A DNA stretch of 64,000 bases from DASSUW01 sp963759375. GTDB lineage: Bacteria > Actinomycetota > Thermoleophilia > Solirubrobacterales > Solirubrobacteraceae. The notes beneath the pieces were generated by a model. The model did not search any database. It was not told where the DNA came from and was given only the letters and a program-made list of their open reading frames with translations. The number at the start of each line of letters is the position of its first letter. The stretch's first letter is position 1. Where the stretch lies: positions 186,001 through 250,000 of the forward strand of contig CAVWYY010000002.1 in assembly GCA_963759375.1 (NCBI GenBank). Reading direction: 5' to 3'. Position numbers and translations under genes: made by a program. Shown here in pieces: positions 1 to 8,942 of the stretch.

Positions 1-1
1 G

Positions 2-295
2 ACGGCGTCGCTGGTGCTCAGCATCCTCGGCCTGGTGATCCTGCTGCCGACGTTCGGGCTCGGGGCGCCGCTGGCGATGCCGTTCTCGATCGCCGGGTGG
101 GTCACCGGCGCGTTCGGCCGCCGGCAGGTGGCCGAGGGCGCCACCGCCACCGGCGACGGGATCGCGCACGCCGGCGCCGTCATCGGCATCGCCGGGGTGG
201 TGCTCGGGGTGATCGCCGTGGTGGTGTGGGGGATCCTGATCGGGGCAGGGCTCGACCTAGACGAATTTCGCCGCGACCTGGAATCCGGCAGCTAA
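2..295 (+). CDS. Small membrane protein, DUF4190-like (5' end outside window)
   Basis: The frame is open from the first bases of the window, so the true start is probably upstream; the first possible start inside is GTG at 14. The visible protein is a short glycine-, alanine- and valine-rich polypeptide with two hydrophobic stretches (about residues 1-27 and 50-78) joined by a polar loop containing a GRRQ segment, and it ends in an acidic tail. This two-helix layout, with an internal 'A..GR..' loop, resembles DUF4190-type membrane proteins of actinobacteria. No function can be given. It stops 41 bp before the aminotransferase gene. Confidence 0.55.
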   Translation, partial: TASLVLSILGLVILLPTFGLGAPLAMPFSIAGWVTGAFGRRQVAEGATATGDGIAHAGAVIGIAGVVLGVIAVVVWGILIGAGLDLDEFRRDLESGS

Positions 296-336
296 CCTGC
301 GCCGCGACCTCCCCACGAGACAAGGGTCTCTCGCGC

Positions 337-1509
337 ATGACTCCGAACCCGTTCACGAAGCAATACCTGATGACCGCTGGGCCGACGCCGGTGCCGCCGG
401 CTGTCTCGCAGGCCATGGCTGCGCCGATGCTCTACCACCGCGCGCCCGCGTTCGACGCGCTGTACGAGCGCGTGCTCTCGCGCCTGCCGTCGGTCTTCCG
501 CACGCAGAACGACGTGCTGGCCTTCGCGTCGAGCGGATCGGGAGCGCTCGAGTCCGCCGTCGCCAACCTCGTGCGCCCGGGCGACAAGGTCCTCGTGGGG
601 GCCGCCGGCAAGTTCGGCGAGCGCTGGATCCAGCTCGGTGAGGCCTACGGCGCCGACGTCGTCCGCTACGAGCCGGGCTGGGGCGAGCGCCTCGACCCGG
701 CCGAGTACGACCGCCTGCTGACCGAGAACGGCGACGTCAAGGTCGCGTTCGCCACGCTCAGCGAGACGTCGACCGGCATCGTGCACGACATCCAGGCGAT
801 CGCCGAGGTCGCCAAGCAGCACGACGTCATCCTCGTCGTGGACGCCGTGTCCGGGCTCGGCGCGACCGAGCTGCGCCAGGACGAGTGGGGCGTCGACGTG
901 GCCGTCGCCGGATCCCAGAAGGCGCTCATGTGCCCGCCCGGCCTGGCCTTCGCGTCGGTCTCCGAGCGCGCGCTCGAGTACGCGGCGAAGCGCGGCGAGG
1001 GCCGCTACTACTTCGACTGGGGCCGCACGGTCAAGAGCCAGCGCAAGGGCGCCAGCCCGTTCACGCCCGCCGTGTCGCTGTTCCTCGGGCTCGACGTCGC
1101 GCTCGGGCTGATCGAGGAGGAGGGGCTGGACGACGTCCTCGCCCGCCACAGCGTGCTCGCGCGCGCCACGCGCGCCGGCGTCGCCGCGATCGGGCTCGAC
1201 CTCTACGGCGACCCCGACGAGCGCTCCACCGTGGTGACGGCGGTCGAGCTGCCGGACGACATCGACGGCGGCAAGGTCCCGGGCGCACTGCGCAAGCTCG
1301 GCATCACCGCCAACGGCGGCCAGGACCACCTGAAGGGCAAGATCCTGCGGATCGCCCACTGCGGCTACTTCGGCGCCTTCGACATCGTGACGTCGCTCTC
1401 CGGCCTGGAGATGGTGCTGGCGCAGCTGGGCCGCGAGGTCGACCACGGCGCCGCCGCCGGCGCGGCGCAGAAGGTCTTCCTCGAGGCCGGCGTCCCGGCG
1501 GCGGCGTGA
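337..1509 (+). CDS. Class V aminotransferase (serine-pyruvate/alanine-glyoxylate type)
   Basis: A 390-residue PLP enzyme of fold type I. The N-terminus carries the AGPTPVPP segment typical of the alanine-glyoxylate/serine-pyruvate aminotransferase family, and Lys195 in AVAGSQKALM is the expected PLP-binding lysine. ATG at 337 is chosen because family similarity begins there; the longer open frame upstream is arginine-rich out-of-frame sequence. The stop overlaps the GTG start of serA by four bases, so the two are translationally coupled. Because the partner is 3-phosphoglycerate dehydrogenase, I infer that this enzyme serves as the phosphoserine transaminase (3-phosphohydroxypyruvate to phosphoserine) in place of a canonical SerC. 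Family membership is firm; the substrate is inferred from context. Confidence 0.88.
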   Translation: MTPNPFTKQYLMTAGPTPVPPAVSQAMAAPMLYHRAPAFDALYERVLSRLPSVFRTQNDVLAFASSGSGALESAVANLVRPGDKVLVGAAGKFGERWIQLGEAYGADVVRYEPGWGERLDPAEYDRLLTENGDVKVAFATLSETSTGIVHDIQAIAEVAKQHDVILVVDAVSGLGATELRQDEWGVDVAVAGSQKALMCPPGLAFASVSERALEYAAKRGEGRYYFDWGRTVKSQRKGASPFTPAVSLFLGLDVALGLIEEEGLDDVLARHSVLARATRAGVAAIGLDLYGDPDERSTVVTAVELPDDIDGGKVPGALRKLGITANGGQDHLKGKILRIAHCGYFGAFDIVTSLSGLEMVLAQLGREVDHGAAAGAAQKVFLEAGVPAAA

Positions 1510-3137
1510 GCGTCCTCGAAGCGCCCCACCGCGTCCTCGTCAAGGAGAAGATCGCCGAGTCCGGCGTCGAGCTCCTGCGCGAGCGGTTCGACGTCGACCT
1601 CGGGCTGGAGTGGGACGACGCCGAGCTGGCCGAGCGCATCGGCGCGTACGACGCGATCCTGATCCGCTCGGCGACGAAGCTGACCGCCGACCTGATCGCC
1701 CGCGGCGAGAACCTGAAGGTGATCGGGCGCGCCGGCGTCGGCGTGGACAACGTCGATGTCGAGGCGGCCACCAAGCGCGGGATCATCGTCGCCAACGCTC
1801 CGCAGTCGAACGTCATCACCGCCGCCGAGCACACCTTCGCGATGCTGCTGGCGCTGGCGCGCAACGTTCCGCAGGCGCACGCGGCCCTGATCGCGGGGCG
1901 CTGGGAGCGCGCCAAGTGGGGCGGTGTCGAGCTCTACGAGAAGACGCTCGGCCTGCTCGGCTTCGGGCGCATCGGCCAGCTCGTGGCCGCCCGCGCGCAG
2001 GGCTTCGGCATGCACGTCGTCGCCTTCGACCCGTTCGTGACCGCCGCCCGCTTCCGCGAGCTCGGCGTCGAGAAGGCCGAGTCGCCGGACGAGCTGTACG
2101 CGGAGTCCGACTTCATCTCGATCCACCTGCCCAAGACGCCCGAGACCGAGGGCTTGCTGAACGCCGACGCGCTGGCCAAGTGCCGCGACGGCGTGCGCGT
2201 CGTCAACTGCGCGCGCGGCCAGCTCGTCGACGACGACGCGCTCAAGGCGGCGCTCGACTCCGGCAAGGTCGGGGGCGCAGCGCTCGACGTGTTCACCAGC
2301 GAGCCGGTCACCGACCACCCGCTGTTCGGCTACAGGAACGTCGTGGTCACGCCGCATCTGGCGGCCTCGACCACCGAGGCGCAGGACCGCGCCGGCGTGC
2401 AGACCGCCGAGCAGGTCGTAGCCGCGCTCACCGGCGGCGTGGTCTCGACGGCGGTGAACATCCCGGCCGTCAGCGCCGAGGACATGGAGGTGCTCGGCCC
2501 GTTCCTGCCGCTGGCACGCGCACTCGGGCGCGTGGGCGTCGGGCTCACCGAGTCCTCGAGCGTCGACCGCATCGAGATCGAGTACCTGGGCCGGATCGCC
2601 GAGCGCGACACCCGGCTGCTCACGCTGTCGGTCCTCAACGGCATCCTCGCCGGCCACACCGACGAGGAGGTCAACCTCGTCAACGCCCCGGCGCTGGCCG
2701 AGGAGCGCGGCATCCAGGTCTCCGAGCGCCGCGAGGCGGTGGCGCGCGACTTCACCGACCTCGTGCGGATCACGTTCGTGTGCGGCGGTGACGCGACGCG
2801 CGTGGTGGGCACCACGCTCGGCCAGCTCCACCGCCCGCACCTGCTCGAGGCGTGGGGCCACCGCTTCAACCTGCAGATGGACGAGGGCCACCTCGCCCTG
2901 TTCCGCTACCAGGACGTGCCCGGCATGGTCGGCCGCGTCGGCACCGTGTTCGGCGAGCACGGCGTGAACATCTCGGCCGCGGCCGTCGGTCGCCAGCCGT
3001 CGGCCGAGGGGCCGCGCGACGACCTCGCCGTGATGGCGATCACGACCGACAGCGAGATCCCGCAGGACGTCATCGACACCATCGTGGCGTCCGACGGGTT
3101 CATCGCGGGCCGGTCGGTCGCGCTAGCTGACGACTGA
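1506..3137 (+). CDS. serA: D-3-phosphoglycerate dehydrogenase, long form
   Basis: First enzyme of the phosphorylated serine pathway: NAD-dependent oxidation of 3-phosphoglycerate to 3-phosphohydroxypyruvate in the cytoplasm. The protein has 543 residues. The substrate domain leads into a Rossmann domain with LGFGRIGQLVA, the arginine of NCARGQLVD, and the PHLAAST histidine motif. A long C-terminal part holds the intervening ASB domain and a terminal ACT domain (FRYQDVPGMVGRVGTVFGEH), the serine-sensing module of the long SerA type. The GTG start at 1506 overlaps the aminotransferase stop as GTGA. Feedback inhibition by serine through the ACT domain is known for the family and likely here. Confidence 0.97.
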   Translation: MSVLEAPHRVLVKEKIAESGVELLRERFDVDLGLEWDDAELAERIGAYDAILIRSATKLTADLIARGENLKVIGRAGVGVDNVDVEAATKRGIIVANAPQSNVITAAEHTFAMLLALARNVPQAHAALIAGRWERAKWGGVELYEKTLGLLGFGRIGQLVAARAQGFGMHVVAFDPFVTAARFRELGVEKAESPDELYAESDFISIHLPKTPETEGLLNADALAKCRDGVRVVNCARGQLVDDDALKAALDSGKVGGAALDVFTSEPVTDHPLFGYRNVVVTPHLAASTTEAQDRAGVQTAEQVVAALTGGVVSTAVNIPAVSAEDMEVLGPFLPLARALGRVGVGLTESSSVDRIEIEYLGRIAERDTRLLTLSVLNGILAGHTDEEVNLVNAPALAEERGIQVSERREAVARDFTDLVRITFVCGGDATRVVGTTLGQLHRPHLLEAWGHRFNLQMDEGHLALFRYQDVPGMVGRVGTVFGEHGVNISAAAVGRQPSAEGPRDDLAVMAITTDSEIPQDVIDTIVASDGFIAGRSVALADD

Positions 3138-3254
3138 CTCGATGGCGCCCAGCGCGCGGGCTGTCCCGCGCAGGCTGACGTAGAGGACCAGCAACCCGCT
3201 GGTGAGCAGCAGTTCCCCGGTGCCCTCGCGGCGTGCGGTGGCAAGTTGGCTCAT
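3123..3254 (-). CDS. Small hypothetical protein with one hydrophobic segment
   Basis: A 43-residue frame starting with ATG at 3254 and ending inside the last 15 bp of serA on the opposite strand. It has a polar, basic start (MSQLATARREG), a hydrophobic run (LLLTSGLLVLYVSL) and a short tail. The size and layout would suit a single-pass membrane peptide. There is no strong ribosome binding site close to the start; a GGGAGG lies about 20 nt upstream. I do not recognise a family, and the frame could be spurious. Confidence 0.3.
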   Translation of the reverse strand: MSQLATARREGTGELLLTSGLLVLYVSLRGTARALGAIESVVS

Positions 3255-3354
3255 GGCAGTCACGGTATCCCGCCTCCCTGGGAGTTCCCTAGGTATGCGG
3301 CGTCCATGATCCGGCGGCCGGCGCTGGACCGTGTGTCGATTCGGTGGCCGCGGT

Positions 3355-4815
3355 TCAGGCGCGGGGCACGGCCGGGCGGGCCGTGCTGCGCGTGACCGGC
3401 GCGGCGAGCCCGGCGACCCACGACGGGGCGCCCTCGCGGGGCGTGACGACGCGCTCGAGCGCGGCGACGACCTTCGGGTCGAAGCCGGTGCCGGCCTCCT
3501 CGTGGAGCAGCGCCAGCGCGCGCTCGGGCGTCCAGGCGGAGCGGTAGACGCGGTCGGACACCAGCGCGTCGTACACGTCGCAGGCGGCGAGCACGCGTGT
3601 CTCGATCGCCAGGTCGCCGCCCTCCAGGCCGGCCGGGTAGCCGGTGCCGTCGAGCCGCTCGTGATGGTCACTCACCAACCGCTTGACGGTCTCCGGGAAG
3701 CCGCCGAGCTCGTCCAGCAGGCGCCGGCCGGACTCAGGGTGCTTGCGGATCTCGACGAACTCCTCGTCGGTCAGCGGGCCCGGCTTCTGGAGGATGTCCA
3801 GCGGGACGCTGAGCTTGCCGATGTCGTGCAGCAGCCCGCCGACGGCCAGGTCGCGGCGCACGCCGGCCGGCAGCTTGAGCTCCTCGGCGACGCGAGCGGC
3901 GAGCAGCGCTACCCGGCGCGTGTGCTCCTCGGTCGACGTGTCCCGCTCGGCGAGGCTGACGAGCAGCGATCGCACGCGGGTGCCGAGGTAGGCCTCCTCG
4001 GCCGCGACGAGCTCGACCGCGGTGAGGTCGCCGACGAGCGGGCGCGACGCGCCGATGCGCGCGAGGTCGAGCGCGGTGGGGATGCCGATCATCGCGATGC
4101 CGCCGAGCTCGAGCGCGTGGCCGCTGTAGAAGCCCACGTTGCCCGGGCCGAGGACGAGCTGCCCGAACAGCGAGAGCCCGAGCCAGGCACAGCCCGCCAC
4201 GACGAGCAGGTCGGCCGTGCGCTGCGTGAGCGCGTGCGTGCGGATGGCGCGATGGGCGAGCACGGCGAGGCAGAGCACGCCCCAGGCGAGCAGCGCCACG
4301 GCGGGCGGGCTTCCCGCCTGCGGGACGCTGGGCACGAGCGACGGCATCGCGAGGGCGAGCGCGCCGAGGGAGACGATGCTGATCGCGAGCACCGCCTGGA
4401 GCGCGAGCAGCGGGGCGATCCGGCGCGGCTGCCGCAGCCCGGGCAGCGCGGTCAGTGCCAGCAGCGTGGCGCCCACGGGGAGAGATGCTCCGCCGGCCAG
4501 CGCGATCACGCCGTTCATGCCGACGACGACGCCCGGCGTGGCGAAGCCGTGGACGGCGAGCAGCGCGGTCGTCGTCGAGAACGCGGTGCCGAGCAGGATC
4601 GCCCGCCCGTCCCGCGCCCGCACGCCGGCGACGGTGAGGCCGGTGGCCACGATCGCCGCGGTGCCGGCGGCCAGGACGACCGGGAAGAAGTGCGCCTCAG
4701 GGGTGAGTCCGATCTTCTGGCCGCCGTACAGCACCATCTGCAGCGCCGGGACGGCGGCAGCCAGGGCCGTGAGCAGGTGACCGGCGCCGAGCCGGTTGTG
4801 CCATGCACTGCGCAT
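3355..4815 (-). CDS. Membrane HD-GYP domain protein, probable c-di-GMP phosphodiesterase
   Basis: A 486-residue protein. The first half is hydrophobic, with about seven or eight membrane helices. The cytoplasmic C-terminal third is an HD-GYP domain with HDIGKLSVP as the metal-binding HD pair, the HHERLDGTGYP segment that defines the family, and CDVYDALVSDR downstream. Family members hydrolyse cyclic-di-GMP or related dinucleotides. The N-terminal membrane part is likely a sensor or anchor of the seven-helix type. ATG at 4815 is chosen; a GTG codon directly before it is an alternative. It stands alone between serA and the polyamine operon and faces serA. Confidence 0.88.
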   Translation of the reverse strand: MRSAWHNRLGAGHLLTALAAAVPALQMVLYGGQKIGLTPEAHFFPVVLAAGTAAIVATGLTVAGVRARDGRAILLGTAFSTTTALLAVHGFATPGVVVGMNGVIALAGGASLPVGATLLALTALPGLRQPRRIAPLLALQAVLAISIVSLGALALAMPSLVPSVPQAGSPPAVALLAWGVLCLAVLAHRAIRTHALTQRTADLLVVAGCAWLGLSLFGQLVLGPGNVGFYSGHALELGGIAMIGIPTALDLARIGASRPLVGDLTAVELVAAEEAYLGTRVRSLLVSLAERDTSTEEHTRRVALLAARVAEELKLPAGVRRDLAVGGLLHDIGKLSVPLDILQKPGPLTDEEFVEIRKHPESGRRLLDELGGFPETVKRLVSDHHERLDGTGYPAGLEGGDLAIETRVLAACDVYDALVSDRVYRSAWTPERALALLHEEAGTGFDPKVVAALERVVTPREGAPSWVAGLAAPVTRSTARPAVPRA

Positions 4816-4860
4816 CACATGGCATATCGGCCGACAGGTCGTCAGATTTGAGCGGAATCC

Positions 4861-5742
4861 TCAGGCAACCGCTTGCCGTGCCGCGTCCCGGCGCGCCAGG
4901 CGGCGCTGGAGCATCACGTTCAGCGCCATCAGGACCAGCACGATCAGCAGCAGGCCGGTGGCCAGCACGTTCACTTCGGGCGGCACGCCCTGGCGGGTCG
5001 CGCCGAAGATGAACAGCGGGAACGTGACCGTCTGCCCGGCGTTGAAGCTCGTGATCACGTAGTCGTCGACCGAGATCGCCGCGGCGAGCAGCGCGGCCGC
5101 GGCCACGCCGGGGGCGATCATCGGCAGCGTCACCTTGCGGAACGTCGTCCACTCGGTCGCCCCGAGGTCCATGGCCGCCTCCTCGATATGTCGGTCCATG
5201 CCCTCCAATCGGGCTTTGACCGTGACCACCACGTAGGAGACCGTGAACATCACGTGCGCGACGACGATCGTCGCGTAGCCGGTGTTGACCGCCATCGTCA
5301 GGAACAGCGCCAGCAGCGCCGCGCCGAGCACGACCTCGGGGGTCGACAGCGGGAGGAACACGAAGAAGTCGACGGCGCTGCGGCCGCGGAAGCCGTAGCG
5401 CACGAGCGCCATCGCCATGAACGTGCCCAGCGCGGTGGCGATGATCGTCGTGATCAAGGCGATCGAGAACGAGTTCTTCATCGCCGTCGCCAGATCCGGG
5501 TTGGCGAACGGGTGCGCCCAGTGGTCGAGCGTGAAGCCCTGCCACGTGAAGTTGAAGCGGCCCTGCGGGTCGTTGAACGAGAAGAGCACGATCACGAAGA
5601 TCGGGATGAACAGGTAGAGAAGGGCCAGGGCGCTCCAGATCCCCAGCGCCCAGGTCCGGGCGTTGTCGCGCCGGCGGGCCTTCGAGGGCCGCATGGGGGC
5701 GGCGACGACCTCGCCGACGGCGGGAGGTGCCTCGACCGCCAT
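4861..5742 (-). CDS. potC: Spermidine/putrescine ABC transporter permease (PotC type)
   Basis: Inner-membrane permease of 293 residues with about six transmembrane helices. The cytoplasmic EAA loop reads EEAAMDLGATEWTTFRKVTLP, where the ATPase docks. It is the last gene of the operon ALDH-potA-potD-potB-potC, and its ATG overlaps the potB stop by one base. The N-terminal 30 or so residues are a basic cytoplasmic tail. PotC-type is assigned from its position after PotB and from similarity; whether the substrate is putrescine, spermidine or another cationic amine cannot be read from this subunit. Confidence 0.9.
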   Translation of the reverse strand: MAVEAPPAVGEVVAAPMRPSKARRRDNARTWALGIWSALALLYLFIPIFVIVLFSFNDPQGRFNFTWQGFTLDHWAHPFANPDLATAMKNSFSIALITTIIATALGTFMAMALVRYGFRGRSAVDFFVFLPLSTPEVVLGAALLALFLTMAVNTGYATIVVAHVMFTVSYVVVTVKARLEGMDRHIEEAAMDLGATEWTTFRKVTLPMIAPGVAAAALLAAAISVDDYVITSFNAGQTVTFPLFIFGATRQGVPPEVNVLATGLLLIVLVLMALNVMLQRRLARRDAARQAVA

Positions 5743-6614
5743 CAGATCGCCGCCTCGGTGAGGTTGCGCGCCCCGAGCACCCGGGCGTACAGGAAGATCC
5801 CGATGAGGATGAAGGTCATCAGGATGAACGAGAGCGCCGCCGCCTGCGGATAGTCCTGGATGTACAGGTACTTGCTCTGGATGACGTTGCCGATCATGAA
5901 CTGGCGCGGCGTCCCCAGCAGCGCCGCGTTGATGAAGTCACCACACGCGGGGATGAACGTCAGCAGGGAGCCCGCGAAGATGCCCGGCAGCGCCAGCGGC
6001 AGCGTGACCTTGCGGAATGCCGTCGCCCGGCTGGCGTAGAGGTCGGTCGCCGCCTCGATCAGCCGCTTGTCGATCTTCTCCAGCGACACGTACAGCGGCA
6101 GCGCCATGAACGGCAGGAAGTTGTAGGTGATGCCCGCGATCACCGCCGTGCGCGTGGCCAGCAGCCGCCCGTCGTCGCTCACCACACCGATGCCCTGCAG
6201 CGTGTTCACGATCCAGCCGTCATCGGCCAGGATCAGCTGCCAGGCCACCGTCCGCAGCACGTACGAGACGAAGAACGGCAGGATGATCAGCAGCAGCATG
6301 AAGTTCTTGTACCGGCCCGCCTTGAACGCGATGAAGTACGCGAGCGGGAAGGCGATGACGAAGCACAGGACGGTCGCGGTCGCCGCGTAGCCGATCGACC
6401 GCAGGAACTGCTCGTGGTACTCGCTGATCGCGTCCGCGTACGTCGAGAACGCCCAGTTGAACACGTAGCCGGTCTCGGGATCGCCGGTCTGCAGCGACAC
6501 GTTGAGCTGGTTCACCAGCGGGATCGCGAAGAACACGATCAGCCACGCCAGGCCGGGCCCCAGGAAGATCCAGGGCATCAGCCGGCGGCGCCGCTGCAGG
6601 CTCAGGCGGAGCAT
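5742..6614 (-). CDS. potB: Spermidine/putrescine ABC transporter permease (PotB type)
   Basis: Inner-membrane permease of 290 residues. A basic start (LRLSLQRRRRL) precedes the first helix (PWIFLGPGLAWLIVFF), and the EAA loop LIEAATDLYASRATAFRKVT sits in the second half. It partners PotC to form the membrane channel. The gene starts seven bases after the potD stop and overlaps potC by one base, so all transporter subunits are co-transcribed. In PotB-type permeases the large periplasmic loop after helix 1 contacts the binding protein; the same loop is seen here. Confidence 0.9.
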   Translation of the reverse strand: MLRLSLQRRRRLMPWIFLGPGLAWLIVFFAIPLVNQLNVSLQTGDPETGYVFNWAFSTYADAISEYHEQFLRSIGYAATATVLCFVIAFPLAYFIAFKAGRYKNFMLLLIILPFFVSYVLRTVAWQLILADDGWIVNTLQGIGVVSDDGRLLATRTAVIAGITYNFLPFMALPLYVSLEKIDKRLIEAATDLYASRATAFRKVTLPLALPGIFAGSLLTFIPACGDFINAALLGTPRQFMIGNVIQSKYLYIQDYPQAAALSFILMTFILIGIFLYARVLGARNLTEAAI

Positions 6615-6621
6615 GGTGGGC

Positions 6622-7833
6622 TCAGGCGCCCGTCACCTTGGCCATCGCCTCCTGCATCTCGCGCTCGTCCGCAGGCGAGAGGTTGGGGTAGGCGTGGATC
6701 TTCTGCTGCACCTCCGGCGGCGGGAAGATCAGCTCGTTGTTGGCGATGTCCGGATCTGTCTTCTCGAGCTCTTCCTTGGCGCCCTTGACCGGCGAGATGT
6801 AGTTGACCCAGGCCGCGAGCTTCGCCGCGACCTTCGGGTCGTACAGCCAGTTCATCATCGTCTCGGCCGCGTACGCGTGCTCGACCTTCGCCGGCATCAG
6901 CATGTTGTCGTTGAACGCGACGTTGCCCTCGTCGAAGTAGGTGAAGCGCAGGTCCGGGTTGTCGCTCTGGAGCTGCACGAGATCGCCCGACCAGCCGAGC
7001 GCAACGTCGATGTTCCCCTTGGCCAGGTCGGTCGTGTAGTCGTTGCCGGTGAAGCGCCGGAACTGGCCTTCCTGGTTCGCCTTGTCGATCTTCTCGATCG
7101 CGCCGAGCATCTGATCGAGCGTGGCCTTCGAGCAGTCGATGCCGTCGCCGAGCAGCACCGTGCTGGCCGAGTCGTACGGCTCGGACAGCAGCGTCACGCG
7201 GCCCTTGAACTTCGGGTCGAAGAGGTCCTTGACCGACCTGAGCTCGCCGCCGGTCTTCTTGATGTTGTAACCGATGCCGGTGGCGCCGGACTGGTACGGC
7301 AGCGTGAACTTGCGGTCCTCGTCGTAGTTGATGCTCGCGAGGTTGTCGACGAGGTTCGACGCGTTCGGGACGTTGTTCTTGTCGATCGGCTCGGCGTAGC
7401 CGTTGCGGATCCAGCGTGACGCCATGTAGTCGGTGAGCACGACGATGTCGCGCCCGATCGGCTGGCCGTTCTCGAGCTGCTGGCGGACCTTCCCGAAGAA
7501 CTCGTAGTTGTCGTTGATGTCCTCGATGTACTTGACCTTGCCGCCGTACTTCTTGTCGAACTGCTTGAGCATCTTCTTGTCCATGTACAGCGGCCAGTTG
7601 GAGAACGTCCAGTCGCCGATCTCCGTCTTGGGGTGGCTGACCGCCTCCGCCTTGTCGGTGTTCTCGCTCTGTGCCTTGTCCTGTGTGCCCTCGACGCCGC
7701 CGCAGGCGGCGAGGAGGCCGGACAGGCTGAGCGCGAGGGAGGCCCCGCCGGCGCGGCCGAGGAAGCGCCTCCGCGACTGGTTCTGCGCCTCCAGGAACTG
7801 CTCGAGCGCGCTCTCGAAACGCGGATCGGTCAT
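6622..7833 (-). CDS. potD: Polyamine-binding lipoprotein (PotD/PotF type) with Tat signal
   Basis: Substrate-binding component of the polyamine ABC importer, 403 residues. The N-terminus has a twin-arginine motif, SRRRFLGR at residues 20-27, then a hydrophobic stretch and a lipobox LLAAC with the lipidated Cys at residue 44. The protein is therefore probably exported folded by the Tat system and anchored to the outer face of the membrane. The mature part follows the extracellular solute-binding family 1 pattern, starting near TFSNWPLYMDKK. The ATG overlaps the potA stop by four bases. Ligand specificity is not evident from sequence. Confidence 0.92.
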   Translation of the reverse strand: MTDPRFESALEQFLEAQNQSRRRFLGRAGGASLALSLSGLLAACGGVEGTQDKAQSENTDKAEAVSHPKTEIGDWTFSNWPLYMDKKMLKQFDKKYGGKVKYIEDINDNYEFFGKVRQQLENGQPIGRDIVVLTDYMASRWIRNGYAEPIDKNNVPNASNLVDNLASINYDEDRKFTLPYQSGATGIGYNIKKTGGELRSVKDLFDPKFKGRVTLLSEPYDSASTVLLGDGIDCSKATLDQMLGAIEKIDKANQEGQFRRFTGNDYTTDLAKGNIDVALGWSGDLVQLQSDNPDLRFTYFDEGNVAFNDNMLMPAKVEHAYAAETMMNWLYDPKVAAKLAAWVNYISPVKGAKEELEKTDPDIANNELIFPPPEVQQKIHAYPNLSPADEREMQEAMAKVTGA

Positions 7834-8942
7834 TTGACCCCTTCCTTGGCTACGACGAACGTGTGCTGCGGATCCCAGGCGAGCTGGACCTCGCGACCCG
7901 GGCCGAGCGACTCCGGCTCCGCCCCGTCGAGGTTCTGGGCGAAGACCGTGAGCTCCTCACCGCCCGCCGCCTGGATGACGTACTGGATGGAGACGCCGAG
8001 GAACGACGCCACGATGACTTTGCCGCGCAGGACGTTGTGGCCGCTGACCACGTCGGCGCCCGCGGGGGAGAGGGTGACCTTCTCGGGCCGGACCCCGATG
8101 CGGACGGCATCGGTGCCGTGCGGACCGATCCGGTCGGACGGCACGTTCAGCGTCGCACCGTCGTGCGTCTCGACCGTCGAGTGGCCGTTCTGCGAGGCGC
8201 GCAGGCGGGCGTCGACCAGGTTCGAGACGCCGAGGAAGTTGGCGACGAACTCGGTCCGTGGTCGCTCGTAGAGCTCGGCGGCGCTGCCGGCCTGCTCGAT
8301 CTTGCCGTCGCTCATCACGGCGATCGTGTCGGCCATCGTCATCGCCTCCTCCTGATCGTGCGTGACGTGCACGAACGTGATGCCGACCTCCCGCTGGATG
8401 CCCTTGAGCTGGATCTGCAGCTGCTTGCGCAGGCGCAGGTCGAGCGCGCCGAGCGGCTCGTCGAGCAGCAGCGCCCGTGGACGGTTGACCAGCGCGCGGG
8501 CCAGTGCCACGCGCTGCTGCTGCCCGCCGGAGAGCTGCGCCGGCTTGCGCTTGCCGTACTGGCCGAGCTGGACCATCTCCAGCGCCTCGCCGACCCGGGT
8601 GCTGACGTCCGACTTCGAGATCTTCTTGCGCTCGAGCCCGAACGCGACGTTCTTCTCGACCGAGAGGTGCGGGAACAGCGCGTACGACTGGAAGACCGTG
8701 TTGACGTCGCGCTTGTAGGGCGGCAGCTGCGTGACCTCGTCGCCGCCGAGGTACACGCGCCCCTCGGTCGGATCCTCGAAGCCGCCGATCATCCGCAGCG
8801 ACGTCGTCTTGCCGCAGCCCGACGGGCCGAGCAGCGCGTAGAAGGCGCCGCGCGGGATCGACAGTGTCAGATCGTCGACCGCCGTGGTCTCGCCGAATCG
8901 CTTGGTGACGCGCTCGAGATGGATGTCCGCGTCGCTGCTCAT
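7830..8942 (-). CDS. potA: Polyamine ABC transporter ATP-binding protein
   Basis: Cytoplasmic ATPase of 370 residues that powers the importer. It shows Walker A GPSGCGKTT (residues 39-47), the LSGGQQQRVALARAL signature, Walker B LLLDEPLGALD and the THDQEEAM switch region, followed by a TOBE-type C-terminal regulatory domain. The ATG at 8942 is chosen because it gives an ATGA overlap with the aldehyde dehydrogenase stop and starts the conserved region promptly; an in-frame start 33 bp upstream would run into the dehydrogenase gene. The LDLRLRKQLQ segment after Walker B is characteristic of the PotA/CysA/UgpC group. Confidence 0.94.
   Translation of the reverse strand: MSSDADIHLERVTKRFGETTAVDDLTLSIPRGAFYALLGPSGCGKTTSLRMIGGFEDPTEGRVYLGGDEVTQLPPYKRDVNTVFQSYALFPHLSVEKNVAFGLERKKISKSDVSTRVGEALEMVQLGQYGKRKPAQLSGGQQQRVALARALVNRPRALLLDEPLGALDLRLRKQLQIQLKGIQREVGITFVHVTHDQEEAMTMADTIAVMSDGKIEQAGSAAELYERPRTEFVANFLGVSNLVDARLRASQNGHSTVETHDGATLNVPSDRIGPHGTDAVRIGVRPEKVTLSPAGADVVSGHNVLRGKVIVASFLGVSIQYVIQAAGGEELTVFAQNLDGAEPESLGPGREVQLAWDPQHTFVVAKEGVK

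Noticed and set aside
1365..2960. Large minus-strand frames opposite serA and many other genes
   Set aside because: They are Arg-, Ala- or Val-rich mirror frames of high-GC coding sequence without family motifs.
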